Of a stretch of DNA of 42,149 bases, positions 7,784 to 14,908 are shown piece after piece; within the stretch, counting starts at the first letter, position 1, and each line of letters opens with the position of its first letter. The notes under the pieces were generated by a model. It had not been told where the DNA came from. It ran no database searches and saw nothing but the letters and a program-made list of their open reading frames with translations. Source of the stretch: Dehalococcoidia bacterium UBA6808 (lineage in GTDB: Bacteria; Chloroflexota; Dehalococcoidia; GIF9; UBA5629). Made by a program: the position numbers and the translations under genes. The stretch is taken from positions 1 to 42,149 of the forward strand of contig DKFA01000041.1 in NCBI GenBank assembly GCA_002452695.1, in the 5' to 3' direction.

Positions 7784-9103
7784 TTATTTTTTCGTAGTCT
7801 GGCGTCCCTTCTTAATCAGGCCGAGGCGCTGGAAAATGGTGTCGACGTGTTGGAGAAAACGGCTGTAATCGAAGATCGCAGCCAGCTCCCTGCCGGTCAG
7901 GTGTTTCATCACGTCCTTATCCTGTTTAAGCAGCTTCAGGAAAGGGGTGCGGGTATTCCAAGCCTTGAGGGCATTGCGCTGGGTGAGAGTATAAGCCTGC
8001 TGGCGGCTTAGCCCCTTGCCGACCAGCGCCAGCATTACATTCTGTGAAAAGACCAGCCCCTGCGTGATCTCGAGGTTGCGTTTCATGTTGTCAGGATATA
8101 CCTGCAGGTCTTTCATTACGCCTGTGAAAATATCAAGCATATAATCAAGCGCCAGGCAGGAATCCGCCAGGATGATGCGTTCATTGGATGAATGGCTGAT
8201 ATCACGCTCGTGCCAGAGCGCAATATTTTCAAGCGAGGTTACGGCGTGGCCGCGCAGCAGCCTGGAAAGGCCGCAGACCCTTTCGCACAGCTCGGGATTG
8301 CGTTTGTGTGGCATAGCCGACGATCCGGTCTGGCCGGAGGAGAAAGGCTCCTCGGCCTCGAGCACTTCCGTACGCTGCAGCGCCCTGATCTCGGTAGCGA
8401 ATTTTTCCAGCGAGCCGCCGATGATGGCCAGCGTGGAGACGAACTGAGCGTGGCGGTCGCGCTGGATGATCTGATTTGAGATGGGAGCAGCATCCAGACC
8501 CAGCCTGGCGCAGGTGAGCTCCTCTATCTCTGGGCTGACCGTAGCATAGGTGCCGACTGCACCCGAGATCTTGCCCACGGAGACGGTCTTTTTAGCTTCC
8601 TCCAGTCTGTGCAGGCCCCTCTTCATCTCCTGCGCCCACAGCGCCATTTTCAGTCCGAAGGTGACCGGCTCGGCATGGACGCCGTGCGTGCGGCCGATCA
8701 TGATGGTGCCCTTATAGGCAATGGCCTTTTCCTCCAGGACTTTGATCAGGGTCTTAACCCGTTCTATGAGGAGACCGGCGGCTTCCTTAAGCTGGAGCGC
8801 CTGTGCCGTATCCATAACATCGGAGGAAGTGAGGCCGAGGTGGATGTAGCGCGACTCTTCGCCGACGGTCTCGCTGACGGCGTTGACAAAGGCGGTGACG
8901 TCGTGGTGTGTGACCTTGAAGATCTCGGCCATGCGGTCGAAATTAACATAAGCCTTCCTGAGTTTGGGGATGGCGGACCTGGGTATGCGTCCAAGTTCAG
9001 CCCAGGATTCGCAGACGGCGATCTCCACCTGGAGCCATTTCTCGAACTTGTTTTTATCCGACCATACCTTTTTCATGGCGGGGCGTGAATAGCGCTCAAT
9101 CAT
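7784..9103 (-). CDS. purB: adenylosuccinate lyase
   Basis: Acts twice in purine synthesis: it removes fumarate from SAICAR to give AICAR, and from adenylosuccinate to give AMP. The 439-residue protein has the fumarase/aspartase superfamily signature GSSAMPHKRNPELCE, plus GRTHGVHAEPVTFG and TSSDVMDTA. The ATG at 9103 is preferred to a TTG nine bases upstream, since MIERYSRP is the usual family N-terminus and TGAGGT is then properly spaced. The purE stop lies 12 bases upstream. Confidence 0.97.
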   Translation of the reverse strand: MIERYSRPAMKKVWSDKNKFEKWLQVEIAVCESWAELGRIPRSAIPKLRKAYVNFDRMAEIFKVTHHDVTAFVNAVSETVGEESRYIHLGLTSSDVMDTAQALQLKEAAGLLIERVKTLIKVLEEKAIAYKGTIMIGRTHGVHAEPVTFGLKMALWAQEMKRGLHRLEEAKKTVSVGKISGAVGTYATVSPEIEELTCARLGLDAAPISNQIIQRDRHAQFVSTLAIIGGSLEKFATEIRALQRTEVLEAEEPFSSGQTGSSAMPHKRNPELCERVCGLSRLLRGHAVTSLENIALWHERDISHSSNERIILADSCLALDYMLDIFTGVMKDLQVYPDNMKRNLEITQGLVFSQNVMLALVGKGLSRQQAYTLTQRNALKAWNTRTPFLKLLKQDKDVMKHLTGRELAAIFDYSRFLQHVDTIFQRLGLIKKGRQTTKK

Positions 9104-9115
9104 GATAATCAAACC

Positions 9116-9574
9116 TCAGGCTTCGGCCAGCTTCCTTTTATAATCAGTGAATTTTTTACGTATGTCATCGTATTTATTGGCGAGTATCTGGGCTGCCAGC
9201 AGGGCTGCATTTTTCGCCCCTGCCGCGCCTATCCCGACGCAGGCGACCGGTACGCCGCCGGGCATCTGCACGATCGAATAGAGCGAGTCGATGCCCTTAA
9301 GATCGCTGGTTGGCAGCGGCACGCCGATCACAGGCAGGGCGGTCCAGGAGGCGATCACGCCGGGCAGGTGCGCTGCGCCGCCGGCTGCGGCTATGACAAC
9401 CTCGAAGCCTTTGGAAGCTGCTTCCAGCGCGTACTTGCGGACCTGGTCCGGCTTGCGGTGGGCCGACAGTATTGACAGCTCGAAATCGATCTTCAAATCA
9501 TTGAGTATGTCGAGGGCAGGCTGCATGAGCGGTTCATCGGTCTTGCTGCCTATCACAATAGCGATCCTGGCCAT
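9116..9574 (-). CDS. purE: N5-carboxyaminoimidazole ribonucleotide mutase
   Basis: Class I PurE of 152 residues, converting N5-CAIR to CAIR. Motifs are GSKTDEPLM at the N-terminus, SAHRKP carrying the catalytic His, AAAGGAAHLPG, and GAKNAALLAAQILA at the end. Class I PurE normally needs PurK to make N5-CAIR, and purK is not in the window. The ATG overlaps the purD stop by one base (TAATG), with GGGAGGTG just upstream inside purD, so coupling is likely. Confidence 0.96.
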   Translation of the reverse strand: MARIAIVIGSKTDEPLMQPALDILNDLKIDFELSILSAHRKPDQVRKYALEAASKGFEVVIAAAGGAAHLPGVIASWTALPVIGVPLPTSDLKGIDSLYSIVQMPGGVPVACVGIGAAGAKNAALLAAQILANKYDDIRKKFTDYKRKLAEA

Positions 9575-10839
9575 TAATACACCTCCCGTTCGGCTATGTC
9601 CCTGCGGAAATGGCAGCCTTCGAAGCTGACATAAGGCAGGTTGTTGTAGACTTTCTCGCGCGCCTCCTTGATAGTCCTGCCGGTGGCGGTGACGGTAAGC
9701 ACGCGACCGCCGTCCGTCAGGAGTTGGCCATCATCTGTTCTTTTGGCGCCAGCATAGAATATATTGATATCTTTATCCAGTTTGTCAGAAATTTTAATGG
9801 GCAGCCCGGTCTTGTGCTTGCCGGGGTAGCCGCCCGAGGCCATGACCACGCCCACGCAGGGATCCTGGCGCCATTCTATTTTGATCTGGTCCAGCCTGCC
9901 TTCGACGGCGGCCAGCATGATCTCGGCCAGGTCCGTCTTGAGACGGGGCAGGATGGCCTGGGTCTCGGGATCGCCGAAACGGGCATTGAACTCAAGCACC
10001 ATCGGGCCTTTGTCCGTCATGATCAGGCCGGTATAGAGGACACCGCAGTAGGGGGTGCCTTCATCCGACATGGCTTTGACAACCGGCTGGATGATGGTGG
10101 TCACGACATGGCTGATCATCTTATCGTCAAAAAAGCCGGGCGGGCTGTAGCTGCCCATGCCGCCGGTGTTGGGTCCCTCATCATTATCGAAAAGCCTTTT
10201 ATAATCGCAGGCCGGCGCCATGGGCACGACGGTTTTGCCGTCGGTAAAGGCCAGCAGGCTGACCTCCTTGCCACATAGGCATTCCTCGATGATGACGCGA
10301 TCACCGGCTGTGCCGAAAGCCCGGTCAACCATCATGGATTTGAGCGCTTCCTGCGCTTCCTGCATGGTTGCGGCCATGATGACGCCCTTGCCGGCAGCCA
10401 GGCCGTCGGCCTTGATCACCACCGGAAGCGGGTGGACCAGCAGGTATTCCCTGGCCTTTTCGTAGTCTGTGAAAGCGCGGCCGCGCGCGCAGGGGATGCC
10501 ATTTTTCTGCATCAGGTCACGCGCAAACACCTTGCTTGATTCGATCTGTGCCGCCTTTTGAGAGGGTCCGAAGACAGGGATGCCGGCGGCTTGGAATCGG
10601 TCCGAGATGCCTGCCGCCAGCGGGGCTTCGGGGCCGATCACGGCCAGGCCGATCTCAAGTGCGCAGGCCTTTTCGATAAGGGTCGGGATATCAGACGATG
10701 AAATAGCGAGATTCTGCGCAACCTCAGCTGTACCGGCGTTGCCCGGCGCAATGTAAAGAGAATCGATGCGGGGACTTTGCGCCAGCTTCCAGGCCAGTGC
10801 ATGTTCCCGGGCTCCATTGCCGATAACCAGTGCCTTCAA
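9574..10839 (-). CDS. purD: phosphoribosylamine--glycine ligase (GAR synthetase)
   Basis: ATP-grasp enzyme that joins phosphoribosylamine and glycine. The 421-residue length is typical. Motifs are an N-terminal MKALVIGNGAREHALAW, a central ATP-grasp region with KADGLAAGKGV and EECLCGKEVSLLAF, and NARFGDPETQ with the metal-binding Glu/Asn. The start is a TTG, with AGGG about 8 bases upstream. It is the first biosynthetic gene of the pur block and follows a 30-residue basic peptide gene by 21 bases. Confidence 0.96.
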   Translation of the reverse strand: MKALVIGNGAREHALAWKLAQSPRIDSLYIAPGNAGTAEVAQNLAISSSDIPTLIEKACALEIGLAVIGPEAPLAAGISDRFQAAGIPVFGPSQKAAQIESSKVFARDLMQKNGIPCARGRAFTDYEKAREYLLVHPLPVVIKADGLAAGKGVIMAATMQEAQEALKSMMVDRAFGTAGDRVIIEECLCGKEVSLLAFTDGKTVVPMAPACDYKRLFDNDEGPNTGGMGSYSPPGFFDDKMISHVVTTIIQPVVKAMSDEGTPYCGVLYTGLIMTDKGPMVLEFNARFGDPETQAILPRLKTDLAEIMLAAVEGRLDQIKIEWRQDPCVGVVMASGGYPGKHKTGLPIKISDKLDKDINIFYAGAKRTDDGQLLTDGGRVLTVTATGRTIKEAREKVYNNLPYVSFEGCHFRRDIAEREVY

Positions 10840-10860
10840 AACGGAGACCCTAAATTCAGA

Positions 10861-10953
10861 TTATTCGGTAACTTTTTTGACTACGGTCTTGCGGCTGGTC
10901 TTGACATTGCCGCGATTTTTCTTGATGCCTTTCAGCTTAGGTTTGTGTCCCAT
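10861..10953 (-). CDS. 30-residue basic hypothetical protein
   Basis: A very short frame between the ferritin-like gene and purD, nine bases after the former and 21 before the latter. It begins MGHKPKLKGIKKNRGN and ends with a Lys/Arg-rich tail and KKVTE; about 13 of 30 residues are Lys, Arg or His. AAGGTAG lies about 9 bases before the ATG. There are no Cys residues and no hydrophobic segment. The composition suggests nucleic-acid binding, possibly ribosome-related, but no family is recognised. It could be a chance frame; the tight operon spacing and Shine-Dalgarno site favour a real gene. Confidence 0.5.
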   Translation of the reverse strand: MGHKPKLKGIKKNRGNVKTSRKTVVKKVTE

Positions 10954-10962
10954 CTTTTTTCA

Positions 10963-11226
10963 CTACCTTAATTCGTTATTGAGTTTTTCAGCCTGGACCG
11001 GGTCAAGCATTTTCATTAGCCTGATCAGTTTGGCGACATGCGCTTTTTTATCTTCCAGTATCTGCTCAATGATGGCTGCCGCATCCTCGTTGTCCAGCAA
11101 GTCCACCTGGGCCTCATATTCGTTGATCGATTTCAGCTCGGCAACGATATCATCCCGGACCATTTCAAGATCCATGGAAGTTTCCATTTCTTCATCTTCT
11201 GTTTTTTCAAAAGGATTGTAAGTCAT
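10963..11226 (-). CDS. small ferritin-like / rubrerythrin-like helical protein
   Basis: An 87-residue protein predicted to be mostly a two-helix hairpin. The core (VAELKSINEYEAQVDLL, then IIEQILEDKKAHVAKLIRLM, then LDP) resembles half-size ferritin-like proteins such as encapsulated ferritin and rubrerythrin fragments. The first-helix Glu of AELKSINEYE and the second-helix His of KKAH are present, but the Glu expected three residues before that His is Lys here. Iron binding is therefore uncertain. AGGAG lies six bases before the ATG at 11226; an ATG six bases earlier directly abuts it and is less likely. No encapsulin gene is in the window. It leads the purine transcript. Confidence 0.55.
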   Translation of the reverse strand: MTYNPFEKTEDEEMETSMDLEMVRDDIVAELKSINEYEAQVDLLDNEDAAAIIEQILEDKKAHVAKLIRLMKMLDPVQAEKLNNELR

Positions 11227-11278
11227 TAGCATCTCCTGGGAGCAGTATCGCCGGTAATCACATGTGAAATTGTTATAA

Positions 11279-11300
11279 AACGATATCGTTAGATAACGTA
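11279..11300. promoter_or_regulatory. paired dyads just downstream of the pur-operon start site
   Basis: AACGATATCGTT (11279-11290) is a perfect 12-base palindrome. It overlaps a second dyad CGTTA-GA-TAACG (11287-11298). Both lie at or just after the predicted transcription start of the ferritin-like/pur operon, a usual place for a repressor site. No known operator consensus is recognised. Confidence 0.35.
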
Positions 11301-11303
11301 GAA

Positions 11304-11332
11304 AGTATATAGTGTCACGTCTGTAAAATCAA
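11304..11332 (-). promoter_or_regulatory. predicted promoter for the ferritin-like/purine operon
   Basis: On the minus strand TTGATT (11332-11327), a 17-base spacer and TATACT (11309-11304) form a good sigma-70 promoter. Transcription should start near 11297, leaving a leader of about 70 bases before the ferritin-like gene. Confidence 0.6.
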
Positions 11333-11369
11333 GCTAAAGCTAACCCGGCGGATGATCCGGTTTAGTATC

Positions 11370-11390
11370 GGAGCCTGCCCTGCAGGCTCC
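11370..11390. repeat. perfect 9-base inverted repeat (hairpin) downstream of the PRC-barrel gene
   Basis: GGAGCCTGC and GCAGGCTCC flank a 3-base loop, 26 bases past the stop of the minus-strand PRC-barrel gene and upstream of the ferritin-like/pur promoter. No T-run follows on either strand, so it is a strong stem but not a classical intrinsic terminator. Confidence 0.45.
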
Positions 11391-11415
11391 TGGCGCTGCA
11401 GGATACATGGAGCCG

Positions 11416-11652
11416 TTATTTGGATTTAGGCAGCGTCTTGTTGAGATCGGCTTCCGTCAACCTGATGATGACGGTATCGCCGACGGTAACGATATCCTCC
11501 ATCTTGATCCTGTAGGTCTTGTTGAAACCGGCCCGGATGACGGCGGACTTCACTTTGGCAGACAGGACATCGATGTCGAAGTCCGTTATCTTGCCTATTT
11601 TATCACCGTGCGAGCCGATGACTTCCTTACCGATCAGCTTTTTTACCAGCAT
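11416..11652 (-). CDS. PRC-barrel domain protein
   Basis: A 78-residue single-domain protein. KKLIGKEVIGSHGDKIGKITDFDID and the strand pattern after it match the PRC-barrel fold found in RimM and in photosystem reaction-centre H subunits. GGAGGT precedes the ATG at 11652. Residue by residue it resembles the second PRC-barrel protein in the window (18638-18859): same length class, same LIGKEVI/LIGREVI start, and same D-IVTVGDTVI versus D-IDRIGDKVI ending. Stand-alone PRC-barrel proteins are poorly characterised and thought to mediate protein or RNA contacts. A -10 TATAAT lies at 11706-11701 (minus strand). Divergent from holA. Confidence 0.8.
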   Translation of the reverse strand: MLVKKLIGKEVIGSHGDKIGKITDFDIDVLSAKVKSAVIRAGFNKTYRIKMEDIVTVGDTVIIRLTEADLNKTLPKSK

Positions 11653-11761
11653 GAATACCTCCCTGCAGCGCGTAAAGCGGCAATTTGATTTCGTGTTATT
11701 ATTATACAACTGATAATACACTGGCAAGGATGCGCTGCTGCGGCCTTTCTAACGGAGACAG

Positions 11762-12775
11762 ATGTTTTACATAATATGTGGAGATGATAATTACCGTTGC
11801 CACGAGGCGCTGGCTGAGATCAAGGCGGGAATGGGCATGCCCGAGATGCTGGCCATTAATACCACCACGCTGGATGGGCGCAAGCTTAGCGTGAGGGAAT
11901 TGAGCGACGTTTGCAACGTGGCGCCTTTCATGACTCCGTCACGGTTGGTGATCGTCGACGGCCTGTTGAAGCGATTCCAGGCGGGCGAAAAGCCGCCGCG
12001 TTCCAATGGCAACGGCAATGGTGATGAAGAGGGACATCCGCTGAAAGAATGGCAGACTATCGCTGAATATATCAAGACCATGCCACAGACGACGACGCTG
12101 GTGCTGTTCGAGTCAGATCTGGATACAAAGGCGGTCAATCCGCTGTTGAAGGCCCTGATGCCTGTGGCCGACAAGACGCAGCAGTTCAGCGAGCTCAAAG
12201 GCAGGGAGTTGACCGGCTGGATCAAAGCTTATGCGGTCAGGAACGGCGCCAGGATATCGGCAGCGGCGGTCAACCTGCTGGCGGATTACATCGGGGGCGA
12301 CCTGTGGCTGCTGGCAGGGGAGATCAACAAGCTGATCACCTACTGCAACGGGCGGGAGATAGGCGAGAAGGACGTGAAGGAGATAACCAGTTTCGCCAGG
12401 GAGGAGAACATGTTCGCCCTGGTTGATGCGGTGATAGAGGGGAAGATCAAGGACGCCCAGCATATGCTGCACCGCATGCTCAGATACGGCACGGCGCCGC
12501 AGCAAATAGTGGCCATGATCGAGCGGCAGTTGACCATTATTATGCGAGTGAAAGACCTTGGGGGGGAGATGCCGCAACAGGAGATCAGGGAACGTTTAGG
12601 GCTGCACCCGAGATATCCGCTGGACAAGACGCTCAAGCAGGCCCGGACTTACAATATCCCGCGGCTGCGCAAGGCCTTTCACTGCCTGCTAGATACCGAT
12701 GTTGCGATCAAGACCGGCAAGTACGATGACGACCTGGCGCTGGACCTGCTGGTGATCGAGCTTTGCAAACATTAA
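11762..12775 (+). CDS. holA: DNA polymerase III subunit delta
   Basis: Clamp-loader delta subunit, which opens the beta clamp for loading by the tau/delta/delta' complex. The 337-residue length and pattern fit HolA: YIICGDDNYRCHEALAEI at the N-terminus, LVIVDGLLKRF, a middle strand TTTLVLFESDLD, LADYIGGDLWLLAGEINKL and the conserved EENMFALVDAVIEG. A low-complexity linker with alternating Asn and Gly sits near residue 82. CGGAG lies six bases before the ATG. It is divergent from the PRC-barrel gene and followed by about 190 non-coding bases before hicB. Confidence 0.93.
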   Translation: MFYIICGDDNYRCHEALAEIKAGMGMPEMLAINTTTLDGRKLSVRELSDVCNVAPFMTPSRLVIVDGLLKRFQAGEKPPRSNGNGNGDEEGHPLKEWQTIAEYIKTMPQTTTLVLFESDLDTKAVNPLLKALMPVADKTQQFSELKGRELTGWIKAYAVRNGARISAAAVNLLADYIGGDLWLLAGEINKLITYCNGREIGEKDVKEITSFAREENMFALVDAVIEGKIKDAQHMLHRMLRYGTAPQQIVAMIERQLTIIMRVKDLGGEMPQQEIRERLGLHPRYPLDKTLKQARTYNIPRLRKAFHCLLDTDVAIKTGKYDDDLALDLLVIELCKH

Positions 12776-12962
12776 GATCGCGTAATATCTTATCCTCTTG
12801 AAAGCTTGAGGCAGGCGGCAACGTTTCTTTTGGCTCTATCGGGCAAAGCCAGATTGCACAAAATAGAAGCGCCCCACTTGACGTTGGATACTCTCGGCTT
12901 CGGTAGAATTGCAGGCTCTAAGACGCTATAATAAACAAGAGAACACAGAAAAAGTCTGGGCG

Positions 12963-13163
12963 ATGTCTATGAAATACAAGGTCAATGTGCGGAAAACGGA
13001 TGAAGGGTATGCTGTTTGGGTCCCTGGTCTTCCGGGTTGCTGGTCGCAAGGCAAGACCGAGGCGGAAGCCCTGGCTAATATAAAGGACGCCATACAAGCG
13101 TATCTGGAGACCGTTGAAGATCTGAGTAAAGACAAGGGAACTCATTACGTAGAAGTCGGGTAG
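12963..13163 (+). CDS. hicB: HicB family antitoxin
   Basis: Short HicB-type protein of 66 residues (64 if the ATG at 12969 is used). MKYKVNVRKTDEGYAVWVPGLPGCWSQG followed by TEAEALANIKDAIQAYLE is the partial RNase H-like HicB fold. The usual C-terminal DNA-binding segment is absent, as in short HicB forms. In the family it neutralises HicA, an mRNA interferase. No strong Shine-Dalgarno site is seen. A TATAAT at 12927-12932 could be its -10 box. The broken hicA lies four bases downstream, so antitoxin comes first here. Confidence 0.85.
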   Translation: MSMKYKVNVRKTDEGYAVWVPGLPGCWSQGKTEAEALANIKDAIQAYLETVEDLSKDKGTHYVEVG

Positions 13164-13167
13164 AACT

Positions 13168-13376
13168 GTGCCCAGTCTGCCAGGGATAAATCAACGTGCC
13201 GTGAAGGCTTTCGAAAAATATGGTTTCTGGATCGCCAGACAAGGCAAACATATTACAATGGCCAGCGGGAAGAGATCATCACAATACCCAGAGCAAACCC
13301 TATCAATGCCTATACGATGGGTGGAATCATAGATATTGCCGGTCTAAGCGTTGATGAGTTCAAAAGACTCTTATAA
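13168..13376 (+). pseudogene. hicA: HicA family toxin, frameshifted
   Basis: A GTG four bases after the hicB stop opens a HicA-like frame: LPGINQRAVKAFEKYGFWIARQGKHITM, with the family's conserved His at residue 28 in QGKH. After codon AAG at 13270-13272 the match jumps frame: the original frame gives unrelated residues and stops at 13330-13332 (54 residues). The other frame continues as EIITIPRANPINAYTMGG and ends with DIAGLSVDEFKRLL at the TAA at 13374-13376. Adding one base near 13270 restores a normal HicA of about 70 residues. Either the toxin is inactivated or this is a sequencing/assembly error. In the family, HicA is a dsRBD-like RNase that cleaves mRNA. Confidence 0.75.
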
Positions 13377-13527
13377 CACTTCCATGGCCAATCTTGCAGC
13401 ATGGCTGACAGGAGTGAATCCCTGAAACCGGTCGCTCTGGGTTAGGAAGGTTGAAGGGTGTGCTTCAACTGACACGTTTACATAACGAAGCTGTTTGGAC
13501 AATAAGTACATCAGGCGACGACCGCTA

Positions 13528-13556
13528 TCGACATTTGGCGGTTGTTTGGTTACAAT
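13528..13556 (+). promoter_or_regulatory. predicted promoter for the glycogen operon
   Basis: TCGACA (13528-13533), a 17-base spacer and TACAAT (13551-13556) differ from consensus by one base each. They lie 16 bases before the glgC ATG at 13573, giving a leader of about 10 bases. This supports that start over an in-frame ATG at 13495, which would lie upstream of the promoter. Confidence 0.5.
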
Positions 13557-13572
13557 TGAGTTTGAGGCTGAC

Positions 13573-14862
13573 ATGTCAGATATGAAACGGGTACTGGCAG
13601 TGATACTCGCCGGCGGCGCAAGCGAACGTCTGAGCATATTGGCCGCCGAGCGCGCCAAGCCTGCTGTGCCCTTCGGCGGCAAGTACCGCATTATCGATTT
13701 CACCCTGAGCAACTGCTGCAACTCGGGCATCTATAATGTGGCCATCCTGACGCAGTTTAACCCGCGCTCGCTGATCCAGCATGTAGGCGTAGGCCGTCCC
13801 TGGGACATGGACCGTGAGAGGGGAGGCATCGTGTTGCTGCAGCCCTTCCTGAGTCGCTCGGGCCGCAACTGGTACAAGGGGACGGCCGATGCGGTCTACC
13901 AGAACATGTATTTCATTGTGGACCAGAGGGTGGACGAGATTATGATACTCTCAGCCGATCACATTTACAGCATGCGTTACGACCAGATGCTTGATTCGCA
14001 CCGCAACAGGCATGCCGATGTGACGGTGGCGGTCTATGAGGTGCCCCAGGAGGACACCGGCCGGTTTGGCATCATCACGCTGGATCACAACGGGCGCATC
14101 GTCAATTTCGAGGAGAAGCCCAAGGCCGCCAAGAGCAGGCTGGCCTCAATGGGCATCTACATCTTCAACAAAAAGGTGCTGATCGACGCGCTGGAGGAGA
14201 TGGCCAAAGAGGACAAGGGGCACGATTTCGGCATCGATATACTGCCCAACCTTATCGGCAAGGCGGATGTCTATGGATTTCGCTTTCACGGCTACTGGCG
14301 GGATGTGGGAACGGTGGAGGCCTACTGGCAGGCCAATATGGACCTGATCGTCGACCTGCCTGAGCTGAACCTGTATAATCCCGAAAACGAGGTGAGGACC
14401 GTGTTCCACGGCTATCCGCCGGTCAAGCTCGGGCCCAAAGCCCAGACCAGCCGTGCCCTGATCTGCAACGGGGCGATCGTCAACGGCACGGTGATCGATT
14501 CGATCATCTCGCAGAAGGTGTTTATCGAAGAGGACGCCGTAATCAGAAACTCGATCATCTTCGAAGACTCTACAATCGGGCGCGGCTCAATCGTGGACAA
14601 GAGCATTATCGATAAGCAGGTCTGGGTCAGCCGCGGCAGCCGGATAGGCTCAGGGGAGGATTTCACTCCTAACAAAGACGAGCCCACGCATCTGAATACC
14701 GGCATAACGATCGTAGGCAAGGGAGCAAGGATACCGCCTGATTGCACGATCGGCAGGAACTGCAAGATTGAAACATGGGTCGAGGCCTCCGATTTCCTGA
14801 GCAAAGAAATAGCCAGCGGGGAGACGATCAAGGCCAAAAGCCCCCGGCGTTACCAGATATGA
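13573..14862 (+). CDS. glgC: glucose-1-phosphate adenylyltransferase
   Basis: Makes ADP-glucose from glucose-1-phosphate and ATP, the committed step of bacterial glycogen synthesis. The 429-residue protein has the GlgC landmarks [30 protein letters not shown], the catalytic-region SADHIY, FEEKPK (substrate Lys), [12 protein letters not shown] and a C-terminal left-handed beta-helix with hexapeptide repeats. The nucleotide-binding loop reads GGASERL where most GlgC proteins have GGRGTRL, so one glycine of that loop is replaced while the Arg is kept. The ATG at 13573 is chosen for length, a GAGG five bases upstream and promoter position. glgA follows after 46 bases. Confidence 0.92.
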   Translation: MSDMKRVLAVILAGGASERLSILAAERAKPAVPFGGKYRIIDFTLSNCCNSGIYNVAILTQFNPRSLIQHVGVGRPWDMDRERGGIVLLQPFLSRSGRNWYKGTADAVYQNMYFIVDQRVDEIMILSADHIYSMRYDQMLDSHRNRHADVTVAVYEVPQEDTGRFGIITLDHNGRIVNFEEKPKAAKSRLASMGIYIFNKKVLIDALEEMAKEDKGHDFGIDILPNLIGKADVYGFRFHGYWRDVGTVEAYWQANMDLIVDLPELNLYNPENEVRTVFHGYPPVKLGPKAQTSRALICNGAIVNGTVIDSIISQKVFIEEDAVIRNSIIFEDSTIGRGSIVDKSIIDKQVWVSRGSRIGSGEDFTPNKDEPTHLNTGITIVGKGARIPPDCTIGRNCKIETWVEASDFLSKEIASGETIKAKSPRRYQI

Positions 14863-14908
14863 TCCAGCGGGAGAACCGTTATTTGAATATTGCTGAATCC
14901 AACTTGAT

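Noticed and set aside
9610..10278. 222-codon plus-strand frame over purD
   Set aside because: Antisense shadow of purD with no recognisable family.
11227..11415. Purine riboswitch or other structured leader upstream of the pur operon
   Set aside because: The leader is only about 70 bases and shows no purine-aptamer core; only dyads were seen.
13450..13469. 7-base hairpin GTTGAAG/CTTCAAC as hicBA terminator
   Set aside because: The stem is short and no T-run follows; chance is a fair explanation.
13495..13572. Upstream ATG extending glgC by 26 residues
   Set aside because: The added residues are not GlgC-like, and a good promoter lies between that ATG and the one at 13573.
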